Assembly (NCBI GenBank): GCA_913058145.1
Contig: CAJXQM010000028.1
Coordinates: 1 to 36,416, forward strand
Source of the DNA: an uncultured Colwellia sp.
GTDB taxonomy: Bacteria > Pseudomonadota > Gammaproteobacteria > Enterobacterales > Alteromonadaceae
Length of the DNA stretch: 36,416 bases
Direction of reading: 5' to 3'
Position 1 is the stretch's first letter, and every line of letters begins with the position of its first letter. Below the pieces are notes generated by a model, which was not told where the DNA came from, did not search any database, and saw only the letters and a list, made by a program, of their open reading frames with translations. A program made the translations under genes and the position numbers. This document shows, piece by piece, positions 10,280 through 19,845 of this stretch.

Positions 10280-10780
10280 TTATTTTTGACGCTGTGAGTA
10301 GCACTTTAAAACAGCTTCACCACGCACAGAAGAAGCACATAATACTACAGTGCGTTGTTCATCTTGATAATCAAGTTCAATGACTATATCAGCTTTAGCC
10401 AAAATTCCTGCACCTTTTTCAGGCCATTCAATAAAGCAACAACAGTTTTCAGCAAAATAATCACGAATCCCCATATACTCCAGTTCTTCAGCATCCCCTA
10501 AGCGATATAAATCAAAATGATATACTTGCCATGGTGGCAACTCATAAGGCTCGACTAACGTATAGGTGGGGCTTTTTACATTACCTTTATGCCCCATACC
10601 ACGGACAAAACCACGGGTTAAGGTAGTTTTCCCGGCACCTAAATCACCATTTAGGTACACAATCAATGCCGGCTGCACTTTATCACTCTGCTCCGCTTGA
10701 GCTAATACTACCTTGGCCAAACCATCACCTACCGCGATGGTTGCTCGTTCATCTACTAAAAAATATTCAAGTTTTTTCAT
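10280..10780 (-). CDS. tsaE: tRNA threonylcarbamoyladenosine biosynthesis ATPase TsaE
   Basis: TsaE is the P-loop ATPase that works with TsaB and TsaD to form t6A37 in ANN-decoding tRNAs. The 166-residue product carries Walker A GDLGAGKTT (45-53), the KSPTYTLVEPY motif that follows it, and YHFDLYRL with the Walker B-like acidic residue. The length is typical. It starts 6 bp after nnr and is followed 24 bp later by amiB, so it belongs to the nnr-tsaE-amiB-mutL-miaA operon. Confidence 0.96.
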   Translation of the reverse strand: MKKLEYFLVDERATIAVGDGLAKVVLAQAEQSDKVQPALIVYLNGDLGAGKTTLTRGFVRGMGHKGNVKSPTYTLVEPYELPPWQVYHFDLYRLGDAEELEYMGIRDYFAENCCCFIEWPEKGAGILAKADIVIELDYQDEQRTVVLCASSVRGEAVLKCYSQRQK

Positions 10781-10786
10781 GTGATT

Positions 10787-12355
10787 CTATTCATTAAATA
10801 TGAGGCTATTTTGATTAACTAGCTGTTGTAATGGTACAAATAAGTCACTTGCTAACATACCGCGCTGCCCCTGTTTGTGCGCAATAATATCACCTGCTGC
10901 GCCATGAATATACACAGCTAAACAAGTGGCAACAAAATAGTTTTCGGTTTGTAAAATTAACGCGGCAACAATACCACTTAATACATCACCCATGCCGCCA
11001 CTAGCCATACCGGCATTACCGGTGCTATTTATCACCACAGTCTCTCCATCAGAAATCAGCGTGCCCGCACCTTTTAAAATACATATTCCACCATATTTTT
11101 TAGCAATAGCTTGCACCGCATCGAAACGATTTGCTTCAATTGTTGCCGTATTACAACCCAATAGCGTTGCTGCTTCTTTTGGGTGTGGCGTTAATATCCA
11201 ATGAGAGCAAAAATAGCTTGTTTTAGCTAGCAACATTAAGCCGTCAGCATCCAGTACTAGATTTCTATTTTTCTTGCCATTGATAAAAGAGGTTATGATC
11301 AAATCAAACAGATTTTGTGACCATTCAGTTTGCCCTAACCCTGGTCCTAATAATAAAACTTTTGCTTTGCTCACAGCTAAAAAGTTGGCTAATGTTTTGG
11401 CATCAGGAGGTGCTAACATTAATTCTGGTCGGCCATTAAAGACTAACGCCTGATTATCCTGATGACAACATACCGCAACTAACGCCGCACCACTTCTAAG
11501 CGCAGCTTCACTCGCTAAACGAATAGCGCCTGGCATACCAATACCACCCCCTACCGCTAGGATCTGTCCAATAGTTCCTTTATGACTAGTGTTAAGACGT
11601 TTTGTTAAAAAACTGACGCCATCATATAAAGGGTATTCTTTTTGAAAATAATGATGACAAGTGACTTGCTGCCTAAAAACATTGCCCAGTAATAAATCAG
11701 CCAATATCAATTCACCAACAAAATTGGCTGATTGTCCCGTAAGCAGGCCTTGTTTGTAAACAATAAACGTTACCGTTACCTTAGCCATAACGGCTAAAGT
11801 GTTTTCAACAAAACCGGTACTTGCACATAAGCCAGACGGAATATCAACACTCAACACATCAGCGGCATTAGCATTTATCGCAACAACTAATTGCTGTATG
11901 GGCGAAGTTAACGAGCCATAAAAGCCAATACCAAATAATGCATCAACAATCATATCACCAGAAAACAGATCTACTTGCTCAATTAAATTTTCAGTCACAA
12001 TGTCAGTAACTCCCACTGAAATCATATTTTGATAAGCACGTAATGCATCTCCTTTGACCTGTTTAACATCACAGCTCAAAAGCACTGTAACGTGCATATT
12101 GGCTAAATGAGCAAGACGAGCAATAACAAAACCATCTCCCCCATTATTGCCTTTGCCACATAATACTAAAATAGATTGAGCGTTAGGCCAATGTTGCTGT
12201 AACTGTTCAAAAGATGCGCTTCCAGCTCGCTCCATTAATTGATACAGTGCTAATTGTTGGCTTTTCGCGACACATGATTCATTGTTCAAAACTTGCTTTG
12301 CACTATAGGCGCAATGCCAATTATGTTTTGCTAAAGGTAGTTGTGATAAACTCAT
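10787..12355 (-). CDS. nnr: bifunctional NAD(P)H-hydrate repair enzyme
   Basis: The N-terminal domain epimerises (R)- and (S)-NAD(P)HX; the C-terminal ribokinase-like domain dehydrates (S)-NAD(P)HX using ADP. Visible motifs are CGKGNNGGDGFVIARL and VDIPSGL in the epimerase half, and LLLGPGLGQ, LDADGL, LTPHPKEAATLL and GNAGMASGGMGDVLSG in the dehydratase half. I choose the ATG at 12353-12355 (522 aa). The frame stays open to a TTG at 12415, which would overlap the divergent queG start by 7 bp and add 20 residues, and no ribosome site is visible there. The ATG has AGGTG about 11 bases upstream. First gene of the operon leading to miaA. Confidence 0.94.
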   Translation of the reverse strand: MSLSQLPLAKHNWHCAYSAKQVLNNESCVAKSQQLALYQLMERAGSASFEQLQQHWPNAQSILVLCGKGNNGGDGFVIARLAHLANMHVTVLLSCDVKQVKGDALRAYQNMISVGVTDIVTENLIEQVDLFSGDMIVDALFGIGFYGSLTSPIQQLVVAINANAADVLSVDIPSGLCASTGFVENTLAVMAKVTVTFIVYKQGLLTGQSANFVGELILADLLLGNVFRQQVTCHHYFQKEYPLYDGVSFLTKRLNTSHKGTIGQILAVGGGIGMPGAIRLASEAALRSGAALVAVCCHQDNQALVFNGRPELMLAPPDAKTLANFLAVSKAKVLLLGPGLGQTEWSQNLFDLIITSFINGKKNRNLVLDADGLMLLAKTSYFCSHWILTPHPKEAATLLGCNTATIEANRFDAVQAIAKKYGGICILKGAGTLISDGETVVINSTGNAGMASGGMGDVLSGIVAALILQTENYFVATCLAVYIHGAAGDIIAHKQGQRGMLASDLFVPLQQLVNQNSLIFNE

Positions 12356-12408
12356 AGATAATTTTACACCTTTTACATCTTGCACTAATTTGGTTAACTT
12401 TTTCAAAA

Positions 12409-13605
12409 ATGACAAATACTACGACTAATAATCCTGCTATTAACTATCCTGCATTGGTAGAAAAAATCAAGTGTTGGGGAAAAGAATTAGGCTTTTCTCA
12501 ATTAGGAATTACCGATATAGATTTATCAAAGCATGAACAAGCGCTTGAACAGTGGTTAGCCAACAATTATCATGGTAATATGGATTACATGGCGCGGCAC
12601 GGTTTAATGCGTGCTCGCCCTGCCGAATTAGAGTTAGGCACTATCAGAGCTATTAGTGTGCGATTAGATTACCTACCAACCGAAGCGAAATGTGCGCAAA
12701 TATTAAAATCAAAAGATCACGCTTATATCAGTCGTTATGCATTAGGTCGTGATTATCATAAATTAATGCGTAAACGTTTGCAGCAGCTAGGAAAAAAAAT
12801 AACCGCTTACTTTGAGGATCTTCAAGGGGAAGACTTTAATTTTCGCCCTTTTGTCGATTCTGCGCCTATTTTAGAAAGACCGTTAGCCGAAAAAGCAGGT
12901 TTAGGCTGGGTAGGAAAACACAGTTTATTACTCAATAAAGAGGCTGGGTCTTGGTTCTTTTTAGGTGAGTTACTCGTCGATATTCCTTTACCTGTAAGCG
13001 TCGTTGATATTAAAAATAACAACACAACTGGCAATGATTGTGGCAGTTGTGTTGCTTGTATTAAAATTTGTCCTACCAAAGCCATTGTTGAACCTTATGT
13101 AGTCGATGCCCGCCGATGTATTTCATATTTCACCATAGAATCACCTGATCCCATTCCGTTAGAGCTTAGACCTTTAATGGGTAATAGAATATATGGCTGT
13201 GATGATTGCCAGCTGATTTGTCCGTGGAATAAATATGCAAAGTTAAGTTTAGAAAATGATTTTCAAGCGAGACATCACCTCGATGAGATAACACTGCTGG
13301 AATTATTTTCTTGGAGTGAAGACTACTTTTTAGAAACCTTACAAGGCTCCCCCATTCGCAGAATTGGCTTTCAAAGCTGGCAACGCAATATTGCTGTGGC
13401 ATTGGGCAATGCTTCTTTTGATACTAATATTGTTGCAGCACTAGAGCACAAATTAACTACCTCATCAGCGATGGTTGCTGAACATATCCAGTGGGCGCTA
13501 TCTCAACAAAACCAACAGAAATTAAACGATCACAACAATGCCAATACAAGACTTAATGCCAGGTTAATTCGCTCTATTGAGAGGGGACTTCCCAGAGACG
13601 CTTAA
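12409..13605 (+). CDS. queG: epoxyqueuosine reductase QueG
   Basis: QueG is the cobalamin- and iron-sulfur-dependent enzyme that reduces epoxyqueuosine to queuosine in tRNA wobble position 34. The 398 residues include FRPFVDSAPILERPLAEKAG with the catalytic Asp150, a ferredoxin cluster CGSCVACIKICP (Cys 211, 214, 217, 221), and the second set with Cys237 and CDDCQLICP (264, 267, 271). C-terminal HEAT-like helices follow and the protein ends in GLPRDA, as in E. coli. Slightly longer than E. coli through small insertions. No good ribosome site precedes the ATG. Divergent from nnr. Confidence 0.96.
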   Translation: MTNTTTNNPAINYPALVEKIKCWGKELGFSQLGITDIDLSKHEQALEQWLANNYHGNMDYMARHGLMRARPAELELGTIRAISVRLDYLPTEAKCAQILKSKDHAYISRYALGRDYHKLMRKRLQQLGKKITAYFEDLQGEDFNFRPFVDSAPILERPLAEKAGLGWVGKHSLLLNKEAGSWFFLGELLVDIPLPVSVVDIKNNNTTGNDCGSCVACIKICPTKAIVEPYVVDARRCISYFTIESPDPIPLELRPLMGNRIYGCDDCQLICPWNKYAKLSLENDFQARHHLDEITLLELFSWSEDYFLETLQGSPIRRIGFQSWQRNIAVALGNASFDTNIVAALEHKLTTSSAMVAEHIQWALSQQNQQKLNDHNNANTRLNARLIRSIERGLPRDA

Positions 13606-13643
13606 TATTGCCTATGGTCATCAATTCTAAGCCCTTCAATGTG

Positions 13644-15323
13644 CTAGATACTTTCCGCATAGCTATCAATAGCGGTCAATGCTGCTAGAGTCTCTTTAAC
13701 TAAAACATTCATTTCCTTTACGCTATTCGGCAAGTCATTACCACTGAGTAATGTTAACCATTGAGAACATAATTGCACTAGCTCTGCAGCGACTAAAATT
13801 TTAGCATTGCATTGCAAATCAATAATTACTTCTTTGGCTTTATCGTAATTTTTTGTTTTTATTGCATCAATCAACGTCTCCAGTTGCTGATGATTACCTT
13901 GCGTATAATCATCTAGCATGAATAATGCTAATTCGATAGAACCTTGATAATGCAAGTATTGTACGAAATCAAAAACGGCTTCTTTGTTATCCTTGGCAAG
14001 GGGGCCGATGAGTGGCTGATTGGTCGTTTGAGTATACACAAGCAATGCTTGCGCTTGCTCATTATGAGCGGGCTTAGCAATACTTTGCACTTGCGGCATT
14101 ACTTCCAGAGTTTTGGCACCATTAGCCTGCACATCACCACTATTTTCAGCAGGTATTTTTTTATCTATTAATAACTCGCTCTGCTGTGCTGCTACTTTTA
14201 TTTGTTCTCGTAAGAACCAAAGTAAATAACAAAAAAACAGTAAAGATAAAATAATTGCCAGCAATAGCGTTATCGACAGGGCTTCTTGAGTGACATGAAA
14301 GTTAAATTTATCGTTGATTTTAATGAGCCAATCATTAAGCACACCTGAAACATGAATGGCTGTTTTTTTTTGTGGTTCAGCTAATAGTTTTATTAATTGA
14401 TTATTTTGTATCGTCAAATCGAGTTGGTAACTTTGTGTCAAGCGAATGTAACCTTGCCACTTTGCTAACGCCATTTTCTCCGTTAATACAATAGCTTCAA
14501 GGGTTCCTATTTGCTGGTCAAAATCAACCATCGCTTTTGTTTCATCATCTATTTTTAAGGCGCTACGTTGAGTAATGATTTGTTCTACACCTAAGCGTAG
14601 CAAATCAAAATCTTCCATATTTGTATGAATTGTTAGTTGCTCAAAACGGGTTAATACTTCTGCTAATAAATTTTTTAATTGTTGTAAATTATGTACTTGC
14701 CTAATAGCGCTAACATAGGCATTAGCTCGGCTTAACGTAAGTTTGTCATTTATCTTATCAGCTTGAAGTTGTTTGAAAAGTAACTCTTGTTGGGTTGTTT
14801 TTTTATTAATTATTGGCGTGACCGAAAACCACATTAATTGTAATTGAATAATACTACTTTGCTTTAGCTGTTCATTACGCCCATTTTTTTGCTGGATACG
14901 TACAACAATATCATTAGCCGATTTATTCACATTTAACCATTGTTGATATAAATGTGTATTTGAACTTTTTAGCCGTAATAATTGTCTATTTACCGCAATC
15001 AACTCTGTTTGTAATTCAACAAAGTTCATTCCACTGTCAATGAACAATAATTCATTAACAAGATGTGCCGCTTTATGTAACGCTTGTAACTGCTCAAACT
15101 TTTGCTTTAAGGGGATTAGCTCACCCTCAATCAAAAATCGACTACGCTCGTTTTGCTGGTAAAACAACGTAAAAGTTAATGTTAAAACAACAATAAAAGT
15201 GAGTAGTAGCGTAACTAACATTGTCGAAAATTGTCTATATAATGCCTTTGCTATTAAAGGCTGTGTTTGCCATTCTTCTTGTTCTACTGGCTTTTTTTCA
15301 GCCCCGTTGTCAGTATTGCTCAT
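13644..15323 (-). CDS. two-TM sensor-like protein with degenerate HPt-like C-terminus
   Basis: The function is not established. The 559-residue protein has a short cytoplasmic N-terminus, a membrane segment (about 33-54), a roughly 290-residue Leu/Gln-rich helical periplasmic region resembling the sensor part of TorS/hybrid-kinase proteins, a second membrane segment (about 349-371), an Ala/Gln-rich linker, and a helical C-terminal domain from about 451. That last part looks like a histidine phosphotransfer fold, but the expected His in the HTLKGSA-type motif is Ile (about 501) in IIDLQCNA. No HAMP, histidine kinase or receiver domain is present. It could be a remnant of a hybrid kinase or a dedicated scaffold. 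ATG start. Confidence 0.6.
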   Translation of the reverse strand: MSNTDNGAEKKPVEQEEWQTQPLIAKALYRQFSTMLVTLLLTFIVVLTLTFTLFYQQNERSRFLIEGELIPLKQKFEQLQALHKAAHLVNELLFIDSGMNFVELQTELIAVNRQLLRLKSSNTHLYQQWLNVNKSANDIVVRIQQKNGRNEQLKQSSIIQLQLMWFSVTPIINKKTTQQELLFKQLQADKINDKLTLSRANAYVSAIRQVHNLQQLKNLLAEVLTRFEQLTIHTNMEDFDLLRLGVEQIITQRSALKIDDETKAMVDFDQQIGTLEAIVLTEKMALAKWQGYIRLTQSYQLDLTIQNNQLIKLLAEPQKKTAIHVSGVLNDWLIKINDKFNFHVTQEALSITLLLAIILSLLFFCYLLWFLREQIKVAAQQSELLIDKKIPAENSGDVQANGAKTLEVMPQVQSIAKPAHNEQAQALLVYTQTTNQPLIGPLAKDNKEAVFDFVQYLHYQGSIELALFMLDDYTQGNHQQLETLIDAIKTKNYDKAKEVIIDLQCNAKILVAAELVQLCSQWLTLLSGNDLPNSVKEMNVLVKETLAALTAIDSYAESI

Positions 15324-15405
15324 AGCGATTATGCTTTTTTAAAATCCCTTTATCGCTTTAGTTTAGACCAAACCATCAGTAAAATAATAGCGTATCAAAT
15401 GTTAA

Positions 15406-15891
15406 TTAACGTTTTTTACTCACCCAAGCCCATTCCATCTGACATATAATAGGCATTTGGCCCGAATCATCAGTGATAATAACAGGCACAGTCATATCGC
15501 CTTTTTCCTGCCCCTCAATCATATTTATTTGATCCGTAGTTAAATTTGCCACCGCTTTTAAATTTCCTTGCATTCTGCGTTGATAGTCTACTGTCATTGA
15601 TTTTAATAATGGCACCCTATCATTGGGTACGTTCATACCAAACACTATGCCAGTAGCCGATTCAGCTAATACTGCCGCCGCAATAGCATGAATACCACCA
15701 ATATGATTTTGTACTGATTTTTTGTTTTTTAAAGACAATATGGTTTGCTGGCGGGTTACCTTTTCAATTTTAACACCTGTGGTTCCCGCAAATCTCACCT
15801 TGGTATTGAAAAAGGTTGTTAATAAAAATGACTGCATGAATTTCGGTGCTTTATTTACTTTACTAACAAATGAACTAAAACGGTTTCCCAT
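15406..15891 (-). CDS. DUF4442 hotdog-fold protein
   Basis: A 161-residue protein with the DUF4442 pattern: a basic amphipathic N-terminus, then NHIGGIHAIAAAVLAESATGI resembling the substrate-pocket helix of hotdog thioesterases, and a central MTVDYQRRMQGNLKA strand pair. DUF4442 proteins belong to the thioesterase/dehydratase superfamily, so an acyl-CoA thioesterase-like role is possible but unproven. No signal peptide or membrane segment is visible, so it is probably cytoplasmic. ATG start. It precedes the sensor-like gene with an 82-bp gap; a shared transcript is possible but not shown. Confidence 0.75.
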   Translation of the reverse strand: MGNRFSSFVSKVNKAPKFMQSFLLTTFFNTKVRFAGTTGVKIEKVTRQQTILSLKNKKSVQNHIGGIHAIAAAVLAESATGIVFGMNVPNDRVPLLKSMTVDYQRRMQGNLKAVANLTTDQINMIEGQEKGDMTVPVIITDDSGQMPIICQMEWAWVSKKR

Positions 15892-16052
15892 GTTTACTAA
15901 CCTAAAGAGTGATTGATGGCGTTATTGTCAATTAAACTGGTCTGACCTGCAAGTTTTATTGTTAATGAAGTCAATATTTAGACCATTTCAAAAAATCACT
16001 TAGTAATATTGATTGGTATTATCGCCTGATATCAATTGTTCAATACTATCTA

Positions 16053-16841
16053 TTAATATGCTTCATTGATAATCAATTCTTTAAAGCCTGATAAATCTCT
16101 TTTAGCCCAAGTAGACTGCTGTTGCTTGGTGTATTCATTGCGATAATTCACTAACCTGTCATCAATGACTTTATATAAATAGGTTCTTGATTGATTTACC
16201 GACAGCTTAAAAAAAACATAGGCACTACCACTTCCTTCAAAAGTAAGTTTTGCTTGCAATGGAACACCATTTTTATCGATGATGACCCTATACTTTCCTT
16301 CAAAATCATTAACATAAGACCGAACATCCTTATCACTAATAATAGCATCTAAAGGCAAGTTAAAATGTAAAACACGGGCATTTTTGTCTTTATGTATGAT
16401 TACTTCTTCTTTTAAAAACTGTGCTTTGATAAGGGAACGGCTTAGTTGGGGTGCCGCTGAAAGCATATTACGTAATTCACTCGCTTCAATGTCGTTAATG
16501 GCATTAAGTGTGGGTGTGTTGACTTCTTCGTTACGCTCTTTTTCATTTTCTTCACGTTCAAGCTGAGTCAGTACTGCATTTGAATACGTAATTTTTAGCC
16601 CCTTTAAATCATCAAGTAGCTGAACGTGGGCTAAACCACTGGTGATTTTTATTTCTTTTTTACGTCCTCTTTTTTCTGTAAACATTGATTTTAGTGTTGC
16701 TGAAATAGCGGAGTTACCATCGAGCTTTGTTAAGGCTTTATTAAGATCCATTAAGCCGTCAGCCTCAGCATAACTAGTGTAAGAACAGTAGCTAAGTAAT
16801 GATATTGTAAAAAAATAGGTAATATTACAAGTAATGGACAT
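16053..16841 (-). CDS. exported protein of unknown function
   Basis: I do not recognise this family. The 262-residue product starts with a hydrophobic segment (about 5-24) ending at SYAEA, consistent with a signal peptide cleaved near residue 26. The mature part is mixed alpha/beta: a Lys/Arg-rich stretch (EKRGRKKEIKI), a strongly charged Glu/Arg helix (QLEREENEKERNEE, about 93-106), a predicted strand-rich region around VIIHKDKNARVLHFNLP, and a final helix. No metal-binding cluster, lipobox or catalytic motif is visible. Codon use and AT content look like those of its neighbours. It is part of the three-gene insertion between queG and orn. Confidence 0.65.
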   Translation of the reverse strand: MSITCNITYFFTISLLSYCSYTSYAEADGLMDLNKALTKLDGNSAISATLKSMFTEKRGRKKEIKITSGLAHVQLLDDLKGLKITYSNAVLTQLEREENEKERNEEVNTPTLNAINDIEASELRNMLSAAPQLSRSLIKAQFLKEEVIIHKDKNARVLHFNLPLDAIISDKDVRSYVNDFEGKYRVIIDKNGVPLQAKLTFEGSGSAYVFFKLSVNQSRTYLYKVIDDRLVNYRNEYTKQQQSTWAKRDLSGFKELIINEAY

Positions 16842-16977
16842 TCGAATTTAATCTTTTGGTTTAGTCTCTAATGGGGATAAATCGAGGTTATCATGTGGCT
16901 GTTTTTAATGTCAGCTATTAAAGGTTAGCAAATGTGAATGTCTGTTGGATATCTAGGATTATAGATAATTAAAGTGC

Positions 16978-17040
16978 ATCATCCACTTCGATTTTGAGGA
17001 TGATTAAGCCGCTTACCAAGTAAACTTTAAGCGGCTTAAT
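16978..17040. repeat. tandem inverted repeats downstream of orn
   Basis: Two adjacent hairpin-forming elements are visible. The first is ATCATCC ... GGATGAT. The second is a perfect 12-bp inverted repeat (17003-17014 and 17029-17040, core AAGCCGCTT/AAGCGGCTT) with a 14-nt loop. No U-tract follows on either strand, so a simple intrinsic terminator is not certain. They lie 60 bp after the minus-strand orn stop. Confidence 0.6.
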
Positions 17041-17100
17041 GCTTTATTGCTTTTAGTAGTGTATAGGACCATTTTCATCATCACTACTTATTGAGTTAAT

Positions 17101-17646
17101 CTAGCTCTTAAAAAAATGCTTTTGGTAAACTTTCAATTCCGCAATAGATTCACGAATATCGTCTAGGGCTAAATGCGCTCCTGTTTTAACAACTTTATCT
17201 AATACTTCTGGCTTCCATCGGCGCGCAAGCTCTTTTACCGTACTGACATCTACATTACGATAATGAAAACAGTCTTCAAACTCAGGCATGTATTTATTAA
17301 TAAAACGCCTATCTTGCCCTATACTATTACCGCACATAGGTGACTTGCCTTTAGGCGCATATTGTTCAACAAAAGCTATCGTTTGTGCTGTAGCCTCTGC
17401 TAGGCTCACTTCACTCTCTCGACAACGTTGCGTCAAACCTGATTGACCATGATGTTCAATGCACCACTCGCTCATAGTATCGAGCACTTTATCCGATTGG
17501 CTAATAGCAAACACTGGCCCTTCAGCTAAAATATTTAACTGACTATCAGTAACAATAGTGGCAATCTCTAATATCACATCAATCTCAGGCTCTAGCCCCG
17601 TCATTTCTAAATCAAGCCAGATTAAATTAGTATCGTTACAGGTCAT
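17101..17646 (-). CDS. orn: oligoribonuclease
   Basis: Orn is a DEDDh 3'-5' exonuclease that degrades two-nucleotide RNAs, including pGpG from c-di-GMP breakdown. The 181-residue product has the Exo I motif with Asp12 and Glu14 ([11 protein letters not shown]) and the C-terminal [15 protein letters not shown] segment with the Exo III His and Asp. The length matches E. coli. ATG start. It is divergent from rsgA-psd, the same arrangement as in E. coli. Confidence 0.97.
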   Translation of the reverse strand: MTCNDTNLIWLDLEMTGLEPEIDVILEIATIVTDSQLNILAEGPVFAISQSDKVLDTMSEWCIEHHGQSGLTQRCRESEVSLAEATAQTIAFVEQYAPKGKSPMCGNSIGQDRRFINKYMPEFEDCFHYRNVDVSTVKELARRWKPEVLDKVVKTGAHLALDDIRESIAELKVYQKHFFKS

Positions 17647-17696
17647 AAGTGTTCCTTGTACTAAGTTTGTTAAGGTTTAGTCTTGGTATTAATAAA

Positions 17697-17731
17697 TTGC
17701 ACAAGCAATAGAGCGTAATTATAAGTATAAT
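17697..17731 (+). promoter_or_regulatory. candidate rsgA-psd promoter
   Basis: -35 TTGCAC (17697-17702), 17-bp spacer and -10 TATAAG (17720-17725) are visible. A second, perfect TATAAT at 17726-17731 follows immediately but has no good -35 at standard distance. Start would be roughly 55 bp upstream of rsgA. Confidence 0.5.
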
Positions 17732-17791
17732 AGCGAACAAATAACTAGGATTAAATAAAATGATCAATCTTATCTGGTCACGACAATAACA

Positions 17792-18841
17792 ATGGCCAAA
17801 AAAAAACTGACGCACGGTCAACAACGTCGTATTAAAGCAAATCATGACAAAAAGTTACATATCAAAATAGATAAAACAGATAAAGTACAATGGCAAGATG
17901 ATGACTTAGGCATAACACAAAATGGCATTATTATTAGTCGCTTTGGTCAACACGCTGATGTTGAAGGTGCTAATGGTATCGTTTATCGCTGTAATTTACG
18001 TCGCTCTATTCGCTCCTTAGTGTGTGGTGACAAAGTACTTTGGCGCTTAGGTAAAGAAACGATGCACAGTATTCGCGGTATTATCGAAGCGGTACACGAT
18101 CGAGATACCGTACTAAGCCGCCCTGATGTATACGATGGGGTAAAACCGATTGCCGCTAATATTAGCCAAATATTAATAGTGTCTTCATTATTGCCAGCTT
18201 TTAATAGTGACATAATCGACCGCTACTTAGTTGCCGCAGAACAAACCGGTATTACGCCTATTATCGTGTTAAATAAAACCGATTTATTGAACGAACTAAG
18301 TCAGGCAGAACAAGATGAGATTGAACAGCAATTACAAATTTATCGTGATATTGGCTACCAAGTACTTCATGCTAGCAGCAAAGAAAATGCGGGCATTGGC
18401 GGAATCAAAGCTCAGTTAAATCAACATATCAGTATTTTTGTTGGTCAATCCGGTGTCGGAAAATCAACCCTAGTCAACGCGTTAATGCCTGAATTAGGCG
18501 TAATCACTAAAGAAGTATCACACAATTCTGGTTTAGGACAGCATACTACCACCGTTGCTAGACTATATCATTTTGACGATGGTGGTGATTTAATAGACTC
18601 TCCAGGCATTCGAGAATTTGGTTTGTGGCACTTAACGCCTGAACAAGTTTTTAATGGCTTCAAAGAGTTTGAAGAATTTATGGGCCTATGCAAATTTAGA
18701 GATTGTAAACACGTCAACGATCCTGGTTGCGCATTAACCGGTGCTAATGAACAACAAATTAACCCTAAGCGACTAGCAAGCTTTCAACGAATTTTAGCCA
18801 GTTTAGGTGACAATAAATTAACTTCACGATTTAACGACTAA
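17792..18841 (+). CDS. rsgA: ribosome small-subunit biogenesis GTPase RsgA
   Basis: RsgA is a circularly permuted GTPase that checks 30S maturation and releases RbfA. The 349 residues show a basic N-terminal extension, an OB-fold, then the permuted G motifs: G4 NKTD (161-164), G1 GQSGVGKST (218-226) and G3 DSPGI (about 269-273). The zinc-binding C-terminus has Cys300, Cys305, His307 and Cys313. The length is typical. ATG start with no clear ribosome site. psd follows after a 26-bp gap, so the two are probably co-transcribed. Confidence 0.97.
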   Translation: MAKKKLTHGQQRRIKANHDKKLHIKIDKTDKVQWQDDDLGITQNGIIISRFGQHADVEGANGIVYRCNLRRSIRSLVCGDKVLWRLGKETMHSIRGIIEAVHDRDTVLSRPDVYDGVKPIAANISQILIVSSLLPAFNSDIIDRYLVAAEQTGITPIIVLNKTDLLNELSQAEQDEIEQQLQIYRDIGYQVLHASSKENAGIGGIKAQLNQHISIFVGQSGVGKSTLVNALMPELGVITKEVSHNSGLGQHTTTVARLYHFDDGGDLIDSPGIREFGLWHLTPEQVFNGFKEFEEFMGLCKFRDCKHVNDPGCALTGANEQQINPKRLASFQRILASLGDNKLTSRFND

Positions 18842-18867
18842 TCGATGGATAAATTAAAGGAAATAAA

Positions 18868-19794
18868 GTGTCTTCAGAAAACTTATCGTCAAACCCATTA
18901 CCTACAAAAAACACAATCGGTGACCAAGTTAAAATAGCGCTACAATATGTGATGCCAAAGCATGCTGTGTCACGTTTAGTCGGTAAACTAGCGGCGGCTA
19001 AAATGGGTTGGCTAACCACTAAATTGATTGATGTCTTTATCAACGCTTATGGTATTAACATGAGCGAAGCTAAACTTAAGAAGGCCAGTAACTTTGATAC
19101 TTTTAACGATTTTTTTACGCGTGAATTAGAGCCCGGTGCCCGCACAATTGATCCCGATAGCAATACATTATGCTATCCTGTAGATGGCGCAATTTCACAA
19201 CAAGGAGATATTGTTGAAGGTAAATTGATTCAAGCAAAAGGCTTTAATTATAGCCTAACGTCTTTATTAGGAGGCGATTCGAAATCTGCTGAACCTTTTC
19301 AAAAAGGTAAGTTTTCTTGCATCTATTTAGCGCCAAAAGATTACCATAGAATTCATATGCCAATGGCCGCGACATTACGTGAAATGATTTATGTACCCGG
19401 TGAGTTATTTTCAGTTAACCCGTTAACTGCCAACAATGTTCCTGATTTATTTGCTCGTAACGAACGGGTAGTAACCATTTTTGATACCGAGCATGGCGCG
19501 CTAGCCATGGTGCTTGTTGGTGCAACCATTGTCGCCAGTATTGAAACCTCATGGGTAGGCACTATTACCCCGCCAGCAGGTAGTGATATTTTCAGATGGC
19601 AATATCCAGAGAAGGGTGTTGATGCGATCACTTTTGAAAAAGGTGAAGAAATGGGGCGATTTAAATTAGGCTCTACCGTTGTAAGTACTTTTGCACCTAA
19701 TATGGTTGAATTTCCACCTGAAGCGGGCCCACAAACTGTAACTCGTTTAGGTGAGTTATACGCAAATTTAATATCTGACAATAATGTAAAATAA
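18868..19794 (+). CDS. psd: phosphatidylserine decarboxylase proenzyme
   Basis: Psd converts phosphatidylserine to phosphatidylethanolamine at the inner membrane. It is made as a proenzyme that cleaves itself to generate a pyruvoyl group. The 308-residue product contains the self-cleavage motif LGST (267-270, cut between Gly268 and Ser269), the YPVDGAISQ region and the DYHRIHMP catalytic histidine segment. The start is GTG with AAAGGA 6-7 bases upstream. Second gene of rsgA-psd. Confidence 0.97.
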   Translation: MSSENLSSNPLPTKNTIGDQVKIALQYVMPKHAVSRLVGKLAAAKMGWLTTKLIDVFINAYGINMSEAKLKKASNFDTFNDFFTRELEPGARTIDPDSNTLCYPVDGAISQQGDIVEGKLIQAKGFNYSLTSLLGGDSKSAEPFQKGKFSCIYLAPKDYHRIHMPMAATLREMIYVPGELFSVNPLTANNVPDLFARNERVVTIFDTEHGALAMVLVGATIVASIETSWVGTITPPAGSDIFRWQYPEKGVDAITFEKGEEMGRFKLGSTVVSTFAPNMVEFPPEAGPQTVTRLGELYANLISDNNVK

Positions 19795-19845
19795 AAATGA
19801 AAAGTTGCTCGTTAATTCAACACAGGATAGGATGAGTATACAGTT

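Noticed and set aside
12356..12415. A TTG start of nnr overlapping queG
   Set aside because: No ribosome site is visible and the extra residues are not family-like; the ATG at 12355 fits better, although TTG starts do occur in this genome.
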